Shown: piece after piece, positions 45,756 through 55,347 of the stretch
Position numbering within the stretch: the stretch's first letter is position 1
Layout of the letters: each line of letters begins with the position of its first letter
Assembly: GCF_018623055.1 (NCBI RefSeq)
Contig: NZ_CP076019.1
Coordinates: 2,728,001 to 2,792,000 of the forward strand
Direction of reading: 5' to 3'
From: Halorubrum sp. 2020YC2
Lineage (GTDB): Archaea; Halobacteriota; Halobacteria; Halobacteriales; Haloferacaceae
DNA length: 64,000 nucleotides
Made by a program: the position numbers and the translations under genes
The notes under the pieces: model-generated
The model's input: the letters and a program-made list of their open reading frames with translations, nothing else
Told to the model about the DNA's origin: nothing
Databases searched by the model: none

Positions 45756-48700
45756 TTACAGCGTCGTGAACGGTAGCGACGCGAGCGAGTCGGCGTCGTA
45801 GTCGAGCGCGTCCGCCTGCGAGACGCCCTCCGGCGTGACCACGTCGATCACCCGCGGCGCGTTTCCGGCCGCGCCCTCCCGCGCGCCGCCGAAGACGAAG
45901 TCGCCGGCGTCGACCGCCACCGACCGCAGGCTGCCGCGGTCCTCCGATCCGACGGCCGGCAACACCTCCCAGCCCGAGAGGTCGCCGCCGACCGTCGACT
46001 TCGGTATCGAGACGACCGCGGTGTCCGCCTCGAAGCTGACGAACACCTCCGGCGTGACGAGGGTCGTTCCGTCGGCGTCGGTGACGCCCCTCCCGAAGCC
46101 GCTCGCGTCGATCCGGTACTGCCACGGCCGCGCGAACTCGGCGGTGAGTCCGAGGTCGTCGAGCGCGCTCGTCCGCCCGCCGTCCGCCTCGGGGTCGCGC
46201 AGGTACACGAGGAAGTAGTGCGGCGAGAAGTCGCCGCCGAACGTGTCGTACAGGTTCTCGACCTCGAACGCGAACCGGTACTTCTCCTCGGTCTCAAGCA
46301 CGCGGACCGAGCGCAGGTCGAACGCGCCCGGCTCGAAGTCGCCGCTCGTCGGGTAGGTGTACCTCCCCGGCCCGTCATCGTCCCCCTGCGGGTCGGTGAA
46401 CTCGGCCACGACGTCGCCGGGCGCGACCGTGACGCTCCCCGACGCCAGTTCGTCGCCGCCGTCCGCGAGGCGGACGACGACGTCGAACGTCCCGATCTGT
46501 GAGATGTCGAAGCCGACCTCGACCGCCTCGTCCGTCGCGTTCGGCGGGAGCCGAACGGTATCGCGCGCGGCGAGGTCGCCGTCGACGAGGACCTCGACCG
46601 CGGTCGAACCGACGAAGCCGGCGTCGTTGGTGCCGGTCGCCGTGATGAACCCTTCCCCGAGGTCGGCCTCGTCGGCGATCGACACCGACACCGTCTGCTC
46701 CGGGCGCTCGTACTCGGGGAGCCGGTTGATCTCGCGGCCCCGCGCCGGGCGGAGCCTGACCGCGGTCCCGCCGCTGGGCGCCAGCGACGCCAGCAGGGTC
46801 GTGCTCGGCGTGACGACCGCCTCGTCGATGCGGACGCCGGTCGGGTCGAGGTCGACGCCCGCGCCGACCGCGTCCGAGTAGATCTCCGCGACGTACTTCG
46901 GGCCGTTTCGGCCGTTGCCGTTGCCGCGACCGTTACCGTTCCCCTTTCCGCCCGAATTGCCGGGCGCGAGGAAGTCGAGCGGCACGTCGACCCCGCGGCC
47001 GTCGCCGTCGGTCATGACGCCGACGTACCACTCGTCGCCGTGCCGGCGGGCGATCGCGAGGTAGTCGCCGATCGCGGCGCCGACGACGCGCGTCTCGTCC
47101 CAGCCGGCGGCCGGGACCGACTCGATGAACCCGAACTCCGGCTCGGCGTCGAAGTTCTCGTTTTCGGGCGTGTACCCCTCGTACTCGGCCGGGACCGGAG
47201 ACGACTCGCCGGACTCGGTGACCGCGACCGCGTTGAGGTTGAACCCGCCGACGTCGCCGGCGAAGCCGTCGTCGCCGCTCTCGTAGTCGAGTTCGACCGC
47301 GACCTCGTTGTCGCCCGCGTCGAGTTCGACCTCGGTCGTGAACACCTGCCAGTCGTCCCAGTAGTCGGTGAAGGGCGGCTCGATCGTCTCGCGGTCGCCG
47401 TTGACGCGCAGCGTCGCCCGGGGCGTGCCGGCGTCTATCACCCGACCGGCGTTCTCCTCGGCGTCGCTCGCGTAGCGCAGGTGGAGGTCGTAGCTCCCGG
47501 CGCTCGGCACCTCCTCGACCGCGAACGACACCGACGAGCCGCTCGGCGCGCGGTTGGGGTCGACCGCGACGAAGTTGGTGCCGAACGCGTCCCGCCACGA
47601 GTCGTCGGTGACGAGGCCGTCGAGTTCGCCGGCGGCGGCGTGGAGCGCCTCGCCGACCGCGAACGTCTCGTCGACGTACCCCTCGATCCGGTCGGCCGCC
47701 ATCTGGAGGCCGCTGAGGTACGTCGGGTACATCGCGAGCTGTTTCGCCCGCGTCGTCTGGATCTGGTCGCCGCGCTCGTCGTTGAAGCTGATATCGAAGA
47801 TGCCCGGCTGGTAGCTCACCGGGCCGGCGAGGTTCCGCGTGAACGGCAGCATGACGTGGTGGTCGCGGCCGACGTTCGACCCCAGCTGGGTGAACCCGTC
47901 GTACTCTTGGGCCTTCACCACCTCGCGGTTCGCCACGTTCGGGTAGGTCCGGATCTCGCCGGTCGGCTTGATCCCCTCGTGGATCTCCAGCAGCTGGCGG
48001 TTCGCGGCCGCCTCGCGGATCACCAGTCGGTGGTGGTTCACCGCGAGCTGATTGTGCTGGTTGTGGGTCGGCGCCGACCCGTCGCCGTCGATGCCGAGGC
48101 CCGGGTCCGAGACGTAGCCGTTCTTGATCGAGCCGATCCCCTCGGCCTCGTAGCCCGCGAACACGTCCTCGTCGAGGATCGCGGTCTCGTACTGGGGGAG
48201 GTTCCCCGCCGTCTCGTTGTGGATCGTCATCTCGACCGGCTCGGGCAGCGACGCCCCGAAGTCGGTCACCTCGGGCACGTCGAAGTCGGGATAGGAGTCG
48301 TCGACGCCGAAGCCGAACCCGGTGCCGTCGCCGGGGTAGGTGTCCCACCCCTCGTTCCACCCCTCGACGAGGACGCTGTCGATCCCGTTCTCGCTCGCGA
48401 AGCGCATGTACCGCTTCATCCGCTCTGTCCGGGCGCCGTGGACGTAGGCCGCGGGATTGTTCCCCTCGCCCGCTATCTCGTCGTCGGTCCTGTACTCCCA
48501 GTTGGCCTGCCCAGCGATCATCGTCCACCAGATGCCGACGTACTTGCGCGGCTCGATCCAGTCGGTGTCGGGCTCGCCGCCGACCGTCGGCAGCGCCGAC
48601 TCGTCGAGCGGGTCGGAGAGCAGCGGGACCAGCTGCGACTCGATCAGTTCGCCGGGCCGGTCGACGACCTGAATCGTCCGCCACGGCGTCGCCGCCGGCA

Positions 48701-49625
48701 GTTCGAGCGAGGCCTTCGTCCCGTCGGGCAGCGGCGTGAGTTCGCTCGCGAACGCCGTTCCGCCGTCCGAAGCTCGGGGGGCGAGCGTCGCCGCCGCGTA
48801 GTCGTCGAGGTTCGCCTCGTGGACGCTCAGGTACGCGTCGCCCGCGTCGACGGTGAGCGGGGTGTGCGCGCCGGTCCGAACCGGGGTGCCCGTCGGCCGC
48901 GTGGGCCGCTCCCCGCCCGGGATCTCCGAGAGCGGCGTCTCCGCGTACTCCTGTTCGAACCGCGGGTTCGTCACCTCGTTGCGGATCCACCACGCGCCGT
49001 AGTCGTCCGCGAAGTCGACCCCGGTGTTCTCCGAGGCGACCACCGCCCGCTCCGAGTTGGCCGCGAACCCCTCACCGAGGACGACTCGGAACCCGACCCC
49101 GTCGTCGAAGACGCGGACCTGAAGGGTCGCGCTCCGGGGACTGTCGGCGGTCTCCCCGGAACCGCCCGAGCCGTCCGCCGCGGCGTCCGCGAGGCCGACG
49201 CCGAGCGCGTTGTAGTCGGCGGACACCGCGTCGTAGGCACCCCACACCGGCTCCCACTCCTCGGTCGCCGCCTCGCGCTCGGTGCCCGTGACGGTTACCG
49301 GCCCGTCCGACCCGCCGGCGCTCGCGCCGAACGCCGACTGGTTCCGGAAGTCGAACCCGAGCGTCGACGGCCCGACGTACGTCGTCCCGTCGCGCGCGAC
49401 CTCGTAGGTCGGCACTCCGTCGCTGACGTCGACGGTGACGGCGATCGACCCGTCGGGCGACGCCACCGTCTGGACCGGGTCGTCCGCGTCGTTGGCCACC
49501 CGAGCGGCGTCGTCGGCCGCGACGCTCCCCGAATAGGCGGCCGCCGCCACCAGCGCCCCCACGCTCCCGAGGAAGCCGCGGCGACTCGTCTCGTCGAATC
49601 TGCGCTGTGATTGTTTTTCACCCAT
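45756..49625 (-). CDS. Secreted multidomain glycoside hydrolase family 97 protein (alpha-glucosidase/galactosidase type)
   Basis: The 1289-aa protein has a Tat signal (SRRGFLGSVG near residue 14). A GH97 N-terminal beta domain spans about 55-335. The catalytic barrel (about 345-665) carries YVGIWWTMIAGQANWEY, VLVEGWNEGWD and LEIHEGIKPTGEIRTYPNVA. A CBM35/CBM6-like module (about 690-790) interrupts the passage to the C-terminal GH97 beta domain (PEFGFIESVPAAGWDETRV...ARRHGDEWYVGVMTD). A Gly/Asn linker, an Ig-like stretch and a glucodextranase-type C-terminal module (EFTDPQGDDDGPGRYTYPT) complete it. It probably acts on alpha-glucans outside the cell. Which of the inverting or retaining subfamilies it belongs to is not certain. 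Confidence 0.92.
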   Translation of the reverse strand: MGEKQSQRRFDETSRRGFLGSVGALVAAAAYSGSVAADDAARVANDADDPVQTVASPDGSIAVTVDVSDGVPTYEVARDGTTYVGPSTLGFDFRNQSAFGASAGGSDGPVTVTGTEREAATEEWEPVWGAYDAVSADYNALGVGLADAAADGSGGSGETADSPRSATLQVRVFDDGVGFRVVLGEGFAANSERAVVASENTGVDFADDYGAWWIRNEVTNPRFEQEYAETPLSEIPGGERPTRPTGTPVRTGAHTPLTVDAGDAYLSVHEANLDDYAAATLAPRASDGGTAFASELTPLPDGTKASLELPAATPWRTIQVVDRPGELIESQLVPLLSDPLDESALPTVGGEPDTDWIEPRKYVGIWWTMIAGQANWEYRTDDEIAGEGNNPAAYVHGARTERMKRYMRFASENGIDSVLVEGWNEGWDTYPGDGTGFGFGVDDSYPDFDVPEVTDFGASLPEPVEMTIHNETAGNLPQYETAILDEDVFAGYEAEGIGSIKNGYVSDPGLGIDGDGSAPTHNQHNQLAVNHHRLVIREAAANRQLLEIHEGIKPTGEIRTYPNVANREVVKAQEYDGFTQLGSNVGRDHHVMLPFTRNLAGPVSYQPGIFDISFNDERGDQIQTTRAKQLAMYPTYLSGLQMAADRIEGYVDETFAVGEALHAAAGELDGLVTDDSWRDAFGTNFVAVDPNRAPSGSSVSFAVEEVPSAGSYDLHLRYASDAEENAGRVIDAGTPRATLRVNGDRETIEPPFTDYWDDWQVFTTEVELDAGDNEVAVELDYESGDDGFAGDVGGFNLNAVAVTESGESSPVPAEYEGYTPENENFDAEPEFGFIESVPAAGWDETRVVGAAIGDYLAIARRHGDEWYVGVMTDGDGRGVDVPLDFLAPGNSGGKGNGNGRGNGNGRNGPKYVAEIYSDAVGAGVDLDPTGVRIDEAVVTPSTTLLASLAPSGGTAVRLRPARGREINRLPEYERPEQTVSVSIADEADLGEGFITATGTNDAGFVGSTAVEVLVDGDLAARDTVRLPPNATDEAVEVGFDISQIGTFDVVVRLADGGDELASGSVTVAPGDVVAEFTDPQGDDDGPGRYTYPTSGDFEPGAFDLRSVRVLETEEKYRFAFEVENLYDTFGGDFSPHYFLVYLRDPEADGGRTSALDDLGLTAEFARPWQYRIDASGFGRGVTDADGTTLVTPEVFVSFEADTAVVSIPKSTVGGDLSGWEVLPAVGSEDRGSLRSVAVDAGDFVFGGAREGAAGNAPRVIDVVTPEGVSQADALDYDADSLASLPFTTL

Positions 49626-49690
49626 TGTGCGTCTCCCATGAATACGATGATTGATAATGTTATTGTAACGAACGAGAGGTGTTTCCTCCG

Positions 49691-49713
49691 TTCGTATTCG
49701 AGTTAAAACTACG
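49691..49713 (+). promoter_or_regulatory. Shared motif upstream of GH97, first copy
   Basis: TTCGTATTCGAGTTAAAACT plus ACG matches, in 20 of 23 positions, the complement of 55348-55370. It lies 66-88 bp upstream of the GH97 start. It could be an operator or the TATA/BRE region of a longer leader. It is not in a gene. Confidence 0.4.
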
Positions 49714-49833
49714 TGGGGACGAGCCGCTTTGGTTCGGCGTCGCGCGGCGAGCGGCGCTTCGTCTTTCGAAGTTGAAACGCCGTCTCGCGCGCGCGAGCCA
49801 CCCCGACCGCACGACGCGCCGCGGCGGTCCGGC

Positions 49834-50628
49834 TCAGTCGTCGGTTCGCTCGACGTCGTCGAGCCAGCCGGTGACGGCCCCCTCGAGCGCCCCGGTCGTG
49901 CTCCCGAGGTTCACGATCTGGTAGCCGTTCGCCGCCTTCTCGGCTGCGTCGTCCGGTCCGAACCCGAGCCCGCCGACGGGGACGCCGGCCTCGACGGCCG
50001 CCGAGCGGACCGTCTCCACGGCGTCTCGAACGTCCGGGTGGTCGAGTTCGCCGGGGTGGCCGAGCGCCACGGAGAGGTCGAACGGGCCGATGAAGACGAA
50101 CCCCAACTCCGGGACGGCCAGTATCTCGTCGACGTTCTCGACCGACTCCGCGGTCTCTATCGTCGCGCCGACGAGCGTCTCCTCGTCCTCGGCGGCGACG
50201 TAGTCGTCGGCCAGCCCCCAGCGGCTCGCGCGCGGCGACGCCAGCCCCCGGTCGCCGGGACCGTCCTCGTAGCGGAACCGGGCGGACCGGACGGCCTCTC
50301 GGACCTCGTCGGCGGTCTTCACGCGGGGGAGGAAGGCGTTCCGCACGCCGAGGTCCAGCGCCTTCCGGACGAGCGTCGGGTCCGAGTCGGGGAGCCGGAC
50401 GAGCAGCTCCACGCCCGTCCGCTCGGCCGCGCGCAGCAGGTCCTCGACCCGCCCCGCGTCCCGCGCGCTCGGCCCGCCGTGTTCGAGGTCGACCCAGACG
50501 AAGTCCGCGCCGAGTTCGCCGTAGAACTCCACGAGCGTCGGGCTGTACGCGTCGTCGAGCACTCCGAACGCGACCCCGCCCTCCCCGACGGTCGCCGCGA
50601 GGTCGTTCGTCGGCTGTGCCGCGTTCAC
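49834..50628 (-). CDS. HpcH/HpaI-type aldolase/citrate lyase family protein
   Basis: I place the start at the GTG at 50628 (VNAAQPTNDLAATVGEGGVA), giving 264 aa. The TIM-barrel shows GELGADFVWVDLEHGGPSAR with D-x-E-H-G, VRNAFLPRVKTADEVREAVR, and ATIETAESVENVDEILAVPE and FVFIGPFDLSVALG, which carry metal-binding Glu and Asp. The family catalyses retro-aldol cleavage of 2-keto-3-deoxy sugar acids or similar to pyruvate. Together with the nearby GH97 and ROK genes it fits sugar catabolism. The longer frame to 50703 is less likely. Confidence 0.88.
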   Translation of the reverse strand: MNAAQPTNDLAATVGEGGVAFGVLDDAYSPTLVEFYGELGADFVWVDLEHGGPSARDAGRVEDLLRAAERTGVELLVRLPDSDPTLVRKALDLGVRNAFLPRVKTADEVREAVRSARFRYEDGPGDRGLASPRASRWGLADDYVAAEDEETLVGATIETAESVENVDEILAVPELGFVFIGPFDLSVALGHPGELDHPDVRDAVETVRSAAVEAGVPVGGLGFGPDDAAEKAANGYQIVNLGSTTGALEGAVTGWLDDVERTDD

Positions 50629-50742
50629 GAGCGACCGCCCCGTTCGTCGTTCATCTCGGCTCCGACGTTCGCGAGCGGCGAGTAAAACACGGCGTATCTT
50701 CACGCGCTCCGTGTTTGTGATTAACCGAAGAACAAGCGACTC

Positions 50743-52230
50743 CTACAGCGCGTTCTCCAGCGCGGACGCGACGCTCCGCGCCTTCTCGGCCAGCGGCTCG
50801 GGGACCGTCCCGGCCGCGACCGCCTCGTCCAGCTCGTCGTCGTCGACGCGCTCGACGGCGCCGTCCGGCCGCTTCACCACGTCGACGTGGAGGTCGACGT
50901 AGCGGGCGGCGTCCGGGAACACCTCCACGGGCGTGCAGACGTTGACGTACGTCCCGCGGACGGTCCCGTCGCGGCCGCGGTACGTCGTCGGGTACCACCA
51001 GCGCCCCTCCTTCAGGCTCGTCTCGGCCACGTCGCCCGCCACGCGGTCGACGCCGAGACCGTCGTAGGTGCCGCCGCCGGTCATCTCGCGCTCGACGCTG
51101 ACGGTGCCGTCGGGGTCGACCCCCGTCACCGTCCCCTCGCCTAAGGCGATCAGCCGCCCGTCCGGCTTCCCGTGGTCGATCCGGAGCGCGTCCCCCTCCC
51201 GCGGGCCGAACGCGTCGGTCACGACCGCGAACGGGAACCCGGCGTCGGGGTCGGGGTCGCAGAGCGCCTCCGCGAGGTCGACCCCGGCCGAGGCGTCCGA
51301 CGACCCCGCCTTCACGCGGTGGTGGCCCGGCATCGTCGCGGTCGCGGTCCGGCGCGCGTCGTCGAGTCCCGACCGGCTCTCGCGGCCGAACCAGACCCAG
51401 ACGCCCGCGTTCGGCGCCGCGACCGGGTCGTCGCGGAGGCGGCTCCGGCCGTCGAGGACGCCGAGTCCGTCGCCGCCTCTGTCGTCACCGTCGTGCCCGG
51501 CCGCGCCGTTCCCGTCGTCAGACTCGACCGCCGCGCGAAGCCCCTCCGCGGCGTCGACCGCGGCGTCGAGTCCGGCGGCCAGCGCCTCCGTGTCGGCGTC
51601 CACGGCCGGCGGCCGCCACACCGCCCGCCAGCCGTCCGGCGGGTCGAGGTCGAGCAGGTCGAGCATCCCCGACAGCTCGCGGGCCGCCTCGTCGTTCCGG
51701 ACGTCGACCCGCGTCCCCGACCCCGGTTCGAGCGCGACGAGGTCGCCCCCCACGCGCAGTTCCCCGGCGAGTTCGGGGCGCCGGTCGGTCCACGGCGCCG
51801 CCGACTCGCGCACCTGGACCCGGACCGCGTCGCCCGTCTCCACCCGCGCGTCGACGTCGCCGTACGGGAGGTACCCCTCGGCGGCGCCGTCGCCGGTGCG
51901 GAGGTCGACCACCGCGCCGCCGCCCAGCGTCTCCGTCACCTCCCCGTCGAGGACAGCGCCCGGCGGGGTCGGGTCCGGCCACGCGAGCGCGTCGCGGCCC
52001 GCGTCGGTCAGGACCTCCCGGACCGCGTCGACCGCGTCGGGGGCGCCGCTCGCGCCGACCCCCTGTCTGTCCGCGCTCGTCTCGATCCGGACGTCAGGCG
52101 GGTCCGTCCCGAACTCGGCGTCGAAGCGCCGGCGGATCGGCGGCGAGGCGTCGACGACCTCGTGCCCCGAACCGAGCAGGCGCGCGGTGAGCGCCGTCGC
52201 GTAGATGCCGCGGACGCGGGCTCTGGGCAT
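50743..52230 (-). CDS. FAU-1-like RNA-binding protein/ribonuclease (S1-like plus DUF402)
   Basis: The 495-aa protein begins MPRARVRGIYATALTARLLG, typical of archaeal FAU-1 proteins. It has an RNase E/G-like N-terminal region with an S1-like domain (about 90-160, DGEVTETLGGGAVVDLRTGD). The DUF402 domain is C-terminal (about 350-450, GRWWYPTTYRGRDGTVRGTY; RYVDLHVDVVKRPDG). Known relatives bind AU-rich RNA and process rRNA precursors. The Asp-rich insert (DDGNGAAGHDGDDRGGDG, about 240-260) is halophile-specific. It starts at the base before the upstream gene's stop, so the two form an operon. Confidence 0.9.
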   Translation of the reverse strand: MPRARVRGIYATALTARLLGSGHEVVDASPPIRRRFDAEFGTDPPDVRIETSADRQGVGASGAPDAVDAVREVLTDAGRDALAWPDPTPPGAVLDGEVTETLGGGAVVDLRTGDGAAEGYLPYGDVDARVETGDAVRVQVRESAAPWTDRRPELAGELRVGGDLVALEPGSGTRVDVRNDEAARELSGMLDLLDLDPPDGWRAVWRPPAVDADTEALAAGLDAAVDAAEGLRAAVESDDGNGAAGHDGDDRGGDGLGVLDGRSRLRDDPVAAPNAGVWVWFGRESRSGLDDARRTATATMPGHHRVKAGSSDASAGVDLAEALCDPDPDAGFPFAVVTDAFGPREGDALRIDHGKPDGRLIALGEGTVTGVDPDGTVSVEREMTGGGTYDGLGVDRVAGDVAETSLKEGRWWYPTTYRGRDGTVRGTYVNVCTPVEVFPDAARYVDLHVDVVKRPDGAVERVDDDELDEAVAAGTVPEPLAEKARSVASALENAL

Positions 52231-52620
52231 CTACAGTTCCTCGCGCTCACGCGCGAACCGCACCCGGTCGTTCACGGTGTCCCCGAGAGAGAGTTCGACG
52301 ACGACCGGGCCGCCGTCGTCCTCCCGCAGGATCCGCCCGCCCTCGACCGGGACGCCCCACCCGTCCAACGAGAGGTAGCCGCGGAGGTCGCTCCCGTGGG
52401 TGAACAGGTCGACGTCGGCGGTCGCGTGCTCTTGGACCGCGTCCGCGCTGTGGGCCATCTCCATGTCCGAGTAGCAGGGACCGTCCCCGCCGAAGAACTC
52501 CCCGAGTCGGTCGGCGTCGCGGGCGACGAGTTCCGCGACGCGGTCCGAGGCGTCGGCGATCGCGTCCGCGTCCAGTCCGGCCTCTCGGAGGGCGCGCTGG
52601 AGCCGTTGGTCGAAGTGCAT
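52231..52620 (-). CDS. Conserved haloarchaeal protein (DUF7532-like), cotranscribed with FAU-1
   Basis: The 129-aa protein begins MHFDQRLQRALREAGLDADA. It has a helical N-terminal half and a beta-rich C-terminal half (GWGVPVEGGRILREDDGGPV; VVELSLGDTVNDRVRFARER). YSDMEMAHSADAVQEHA is the most conserved-looking stretch. No catalytic motif is recognised. Its stop abuts the FAU-1 start with no gap, so a role in RNA metabolism with FAU-1 is plausible but not shown. Confidence 0.7.
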   Translation of the reverse strand: MHFDQRLQRALREAGLDADAIADASDRVAELVARDADRLGEFFGGDGPCYSDMEMAHSADAVQEHATADVDLFTHGSDLRGYLSLDGWGVPVEGGRILREDDGGPVVVELSLGDTVNDRVRFAREREEL

Positions 52621-52747
52621 ACCCCGCCTTCGGTCGCCGCCGTTTCAATCCTGTCGCCCGGGCGCCGCGCCGCTTCCGCCCGCTTCTTTTCGTCCGCGTT
52701 CCGGATGCCGCCCACTAATTAAGTCACCGGGATGGCAAACGGGAGCC

Positions 52748-53758
52748 ATGCCATCCGACGAGGACCCGATCGCGTCCCGGGCCGACGACGACCGCGACCT
52801 CTACGACGTCGCGACCTGGGAGGAGCGAACCTCTCTCGACGGGCTGTCGGTCGCGCTGTACTGGCTGCTCACGCGGTCCGCGAAGCTCGGGGTAATCCTC
52901 GTCGCGCTCGTGGGGCTCCTCGCCATCCTCGGCTCGTTCGGGCTGGGGCTGCTGTTCGACCCCGCCATCGCCATCCTCCTCGGTCTCTCCGTGGTCCCCG
53001 CGCTCGGCCTCGCGGCGTACGTGTACGTCTCGGACGTCACGACCGCCGAGCCGCTGTCGCTGTTAGTGGCGACGTTCCTGCTTTCGATCCTCACCGCGAC
53101 GTTCGCGGCGATACTGAACAGCGAGCTCCAGCCCTTCTTCCAGCCGTTCGGCTTCCCCGGGCTCGTTCTCTTCTTCTTCGTCGTCGTCGGTCCTATCGAG
53201 GAGTCGGTGAAGCTGCTCGCGGTGCGGCTGTACGCCTACACGGACGCCCGGTTCGACGCCGTCATCGACGGCGCGGTCTACGGCGCCATCGCGGGGCTCG
53301 GCTTCGTCGTCATCGAGAACTTCGTCTACATCGCCCAGAACGTCGACATGGCGGAGCTGACGGTCGGAATCGCGGCGCTGGGCGCCGGCGACGGCATCGC
53401 CGCGCTCCGGGCGCTCGCGGGGCCGGGCCACGTCGTCTACTCGGCGTTCGCGGGCTACTACCTCGGGTTAGCGAAGTTCAACCCGGAGAACCGCGGCCCG
53501 ATCGTCGTCAAGGGGCTCGTCCTCGCGGCCGCGATCCACGCGCTGTACAACACGCTCGTCGGTCCGGTGACCGGGATCGCCTCGGCGCTGTTCGGTCTCC
53601 CGCAGATCCTCGCGCTGTTCGGGTTCGTCGCCGTCTTTCAGGGGGCGTTCGGGTACGTCCTGCTCCGGAAGATCCGGCGGTACCGCGACGCGTTCCTGGA
53701 CACGCGCGACGCGGTGAGTCCGAACGTCGAGCCGGAGCTCGACGAGTTCGAACAGTAA
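52748..53758 (+). CDS. prsW: PrsW-family intramembrane protease
   Basis: The 336-aa protein has about eight membrane segments from residue 38 to 305. The PrsW signature is visible: VVGPIEESVKLLAVRLYAYT (E-E-x-x-K), GAVYGAIAGLGFVVIENFVY (E-N), and HVVYSAFAGYYLGLAKFN and AAIHALYNTLVG with catalytic His residues. In Bacillus, PrsW cleaves an anti-sigma factor; in haloarchaea the substrate is unknown. The acidic N-terminus is cytoplasmic. It is a monocistronic gene, with 'ctaattaagtc' about 25 bp before the start as a possible TATA box. Confidence 0.9.
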   Translation: MPSDEDPIASRADDDRDLYDVATWEERTSLDGLSVALYWLLTRSAKLGVILVALVGLLAILGSFGLGLLFDPAIAILLGLSVVPALGLAAYVYVSDVTTAEPLSLLVATFLLSILTATFAAILNSELQPFFQPFGFPGLVLFFFVVVGPIEESVKLLAVRLYAYTDARFDAVIDGAVYGAIAGLGFVVIENFVYIAQNVDMAELTVGIAALGAGDGIAALRALAGPGHVVYSAFAGYYLGLAKFNPENRGPIVVKGLVLAAAIHALYNTLVGPVTGIASALFGLPQILALFGFVAVFQGAFGYVLLRKIRRYRDAFLDTRDAVSPNVEPELDEFEQ

Positions 53759-53786
53759 CCCGCCGCGTCCCCTCTCGCTCCCGCCG

Positions 53787-54764
53787 TCAGGGCGGGCTCT
53801 CGACCCGCGAGCGGTCCCCCGTCCCGCCCGTCAGCGCGCTCGCGAGGGCGCCTTTCACCACCACTTCGTCCCCGAGGTCGGTGAGCCGAACCTCCGGCAC
53901 GTTGATGAACACCATCTCCGGGAGCTTCTCGCGGATCGGGTCGAGCACGCGGTCGGGGTTGTTGAGCGCGACCGCGCCGCCGACGCTCACGACCAGCGGG
54001 GCGTACGCGTGGATCACGTTGGCGATCCCCATCGCGTTCCAGTGGGCGACCTGGTCTATCACGTGGTCCGCGAACGTGTCCTCGCCGGCCGCCTCGAACA
54101 CGTCGACCGCGGAGAAGTCCGGGTCCTCCACCGGGAGGCTCGTCTCTATCGGGTCCTCTTCGTACAGCTCGCGGGCGTACTTCGGGATGTTGTTGCCCGA
54201 GCAGTACCCCTCCCAGTGGCCGTCCAGCCCGCAGCCGCAGGTCATGAACCCGTGCGGGTCGACGGTCATGTGACCGACCTCGCCGGCGTTGCCGTCCCAC
54301 CCCGAGAGCACGTTGCCGTCGACCGCGACGCCCGCCCCGATCCCCGAGGAGATGGTGAGATACACCATGTCGTCGGGGTTGCGCTCGGAGTGGAACCGCT
54401 CCCCGATGACGCCCGCGATGGTGTCGTTGTGGAGGTGTACCTCCTCGGTGTCGAGCAGCTGCCCGACCGGCCCGACGAGCGGGATGCGCTCGACGGTGTC
54501 CGGGAGGTTGGCGGGCCCCTGAACTACCCCCTCGGCCAGGTCCAGCGGCCCGATCGAGCCGATGCCGGCCGCGACGGCCTCGCTCGGCGCGACCCCCGCG
54601 TCCGTGCAGGCGTCTCGGATCACCTCCAAGACGGCCTCCGTGACGGCGATACCGTTCGGTCCCCGCGGGGTGCCTCGCAGCGCGGAGCCGAGGATCGCCG
54701 CGGTCTCGTCGCCGACGACCGCCCGGACGTTCGTCGCTCCGAGATCGACGCCCACGTAGTACAT
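53787..54764 (-). CDS. ROK-family kinase, probable glucokinase
   Basis: The 325-aa protein begins MYYVGVDLGATNVRAVVGDE, the ATP-binding phosphate-1 motif. Further motifs are EVHLHNDTIAGVIGE with catalytic Asp, SSGIGAGVAVDGNVLSGWDG, GHMTVDPHG with a zinc-ligand His, and CGCGLDGHWEGYCSG (the ROK cysteine motif). It phosphorylates a hexose, most likely glucose, with ATP or polyphosphate. The start is supported by a TATA-like CTTAAGCG (54790-54797) at leaderless spacing. Its neighbourhood with GH97 and HpaI aldolase points to glucan use. Confidence 0.92.
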   Translation of the reverse strand: MYYVGVDLGATNVRAVVGDETAAILGSALRGTPRGPNGIAVTEAVLEVIRDACTDAGVAPSEAVAAGIGSIGPLDLAEGVVQGPANLPDTVERIPLVGPVGQLLDTEEVHLHNDTIAGVIGERFHSERNPDDMVYLTISSGIGAGVAVDGNVLSGWDGNAGEVGHMTVDPHGFMTCGCGLDGHWEGYCSGNNIPKYARELYEEDPIETSLPVEDPDFSAVDVFEAAGEDTFADHVIDQVAHWNAMGIANVIHAYAPLVVSVGGAVALNNPDRVLDPIREKLPEMVFINVPEVRLTDLGDEVVVKGALASALTGGTGDRSRVESPP

Positions 54765-54854
54765 CGGGTGTAACCGCGGACCCGTCTCACTTAAGCGGGA
54801 CGCTTCACGCGGTCGAGCGGGAATAAAAAACGGGTCGGATCCGACGAAACCGCG

Positions 54855-55313
54855 TTACGAGGCGGTCTCGCGGACGAACGTCACCGGGCACGGCGCCGAC
54901 AGCATAACCTCCTGCGCGACGCTGCCGAAGACTGCCTTCCCGGCCGGCGAGCGCCGTCGGCCGCCGACGACGACTCGGTCGGCCCCGAGCCCCTCGGCGG
55001 TCTGGACGACCTCGTCCGCGAGGTCCCCGACCGCGCCCCGGACCGAGTGCCGCACGCCGGCCTCCGAGAGCGCCTCCGAGAGCGCCCGCGTCGTTGCGTG
55101 CCGCTCCGCGACCGCGTCGGGCGTCGATCCCTCGGTGCCCGGGTCGACGCCGAGCTTACTCCGGATCCCGTCGAACTCCTCCTGGTCGAACACGTGGGTC
55201 AACACGACCTCGGCGTCCGACGGCTCCGCGACCGCGATGATCTCGCGAGCGAGCCGTTCCGCGCGCTTCTCGTCTTCGGTACCGACCGCCAGGACCACCG
55301 TCTCGATGCTCAT
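54855..55313 (-). CDS. Universal stress protein (UspA family)
   Basis: The 152-aa protein begins MSIETVVLAVGTEDEKRAER. The Usp ATP-binding loop appears as VVVGGRRRSPAGKAVFGSVA near residue 110, and VMLSAPCPVTFVRE is the terminal strand. The Rossmann-like fold covers the full length, normal for a single-domain Usp. The regulation site upstream includes TATA-like CTTAATATT (55337-55345) 24-32 bp before the ATG, and the shared motif at 55348-55370. Confidence 0.92.
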   Translation of the reverse strand: MSIETVVLAVGTEDEKRAERLAREIIAVAEPSDAEVVLTHVFDQEEFDGIRSKLGVDPGTEGSTPDAVAERHATTRALSEALSEAGVRHSVRGAVGDLADEVVQTAEGLGADRVVVGGRRRSPAGKAVFGSVAQEVMLSAPCPVTFVRETAS

Positions 55314-55347
55314 ACACGTCTTTCGCCTCGGTCCGTCTTAATATTGG

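Noticed and set aside
47040-49610. Long plus-strand open frame (856 aa) opposite GH97
   Set aside because: It is very Arg/Val-rich, which is the usual shadow of a GC-rich gene on the other strand. The minus frame has clear GH97 domains.
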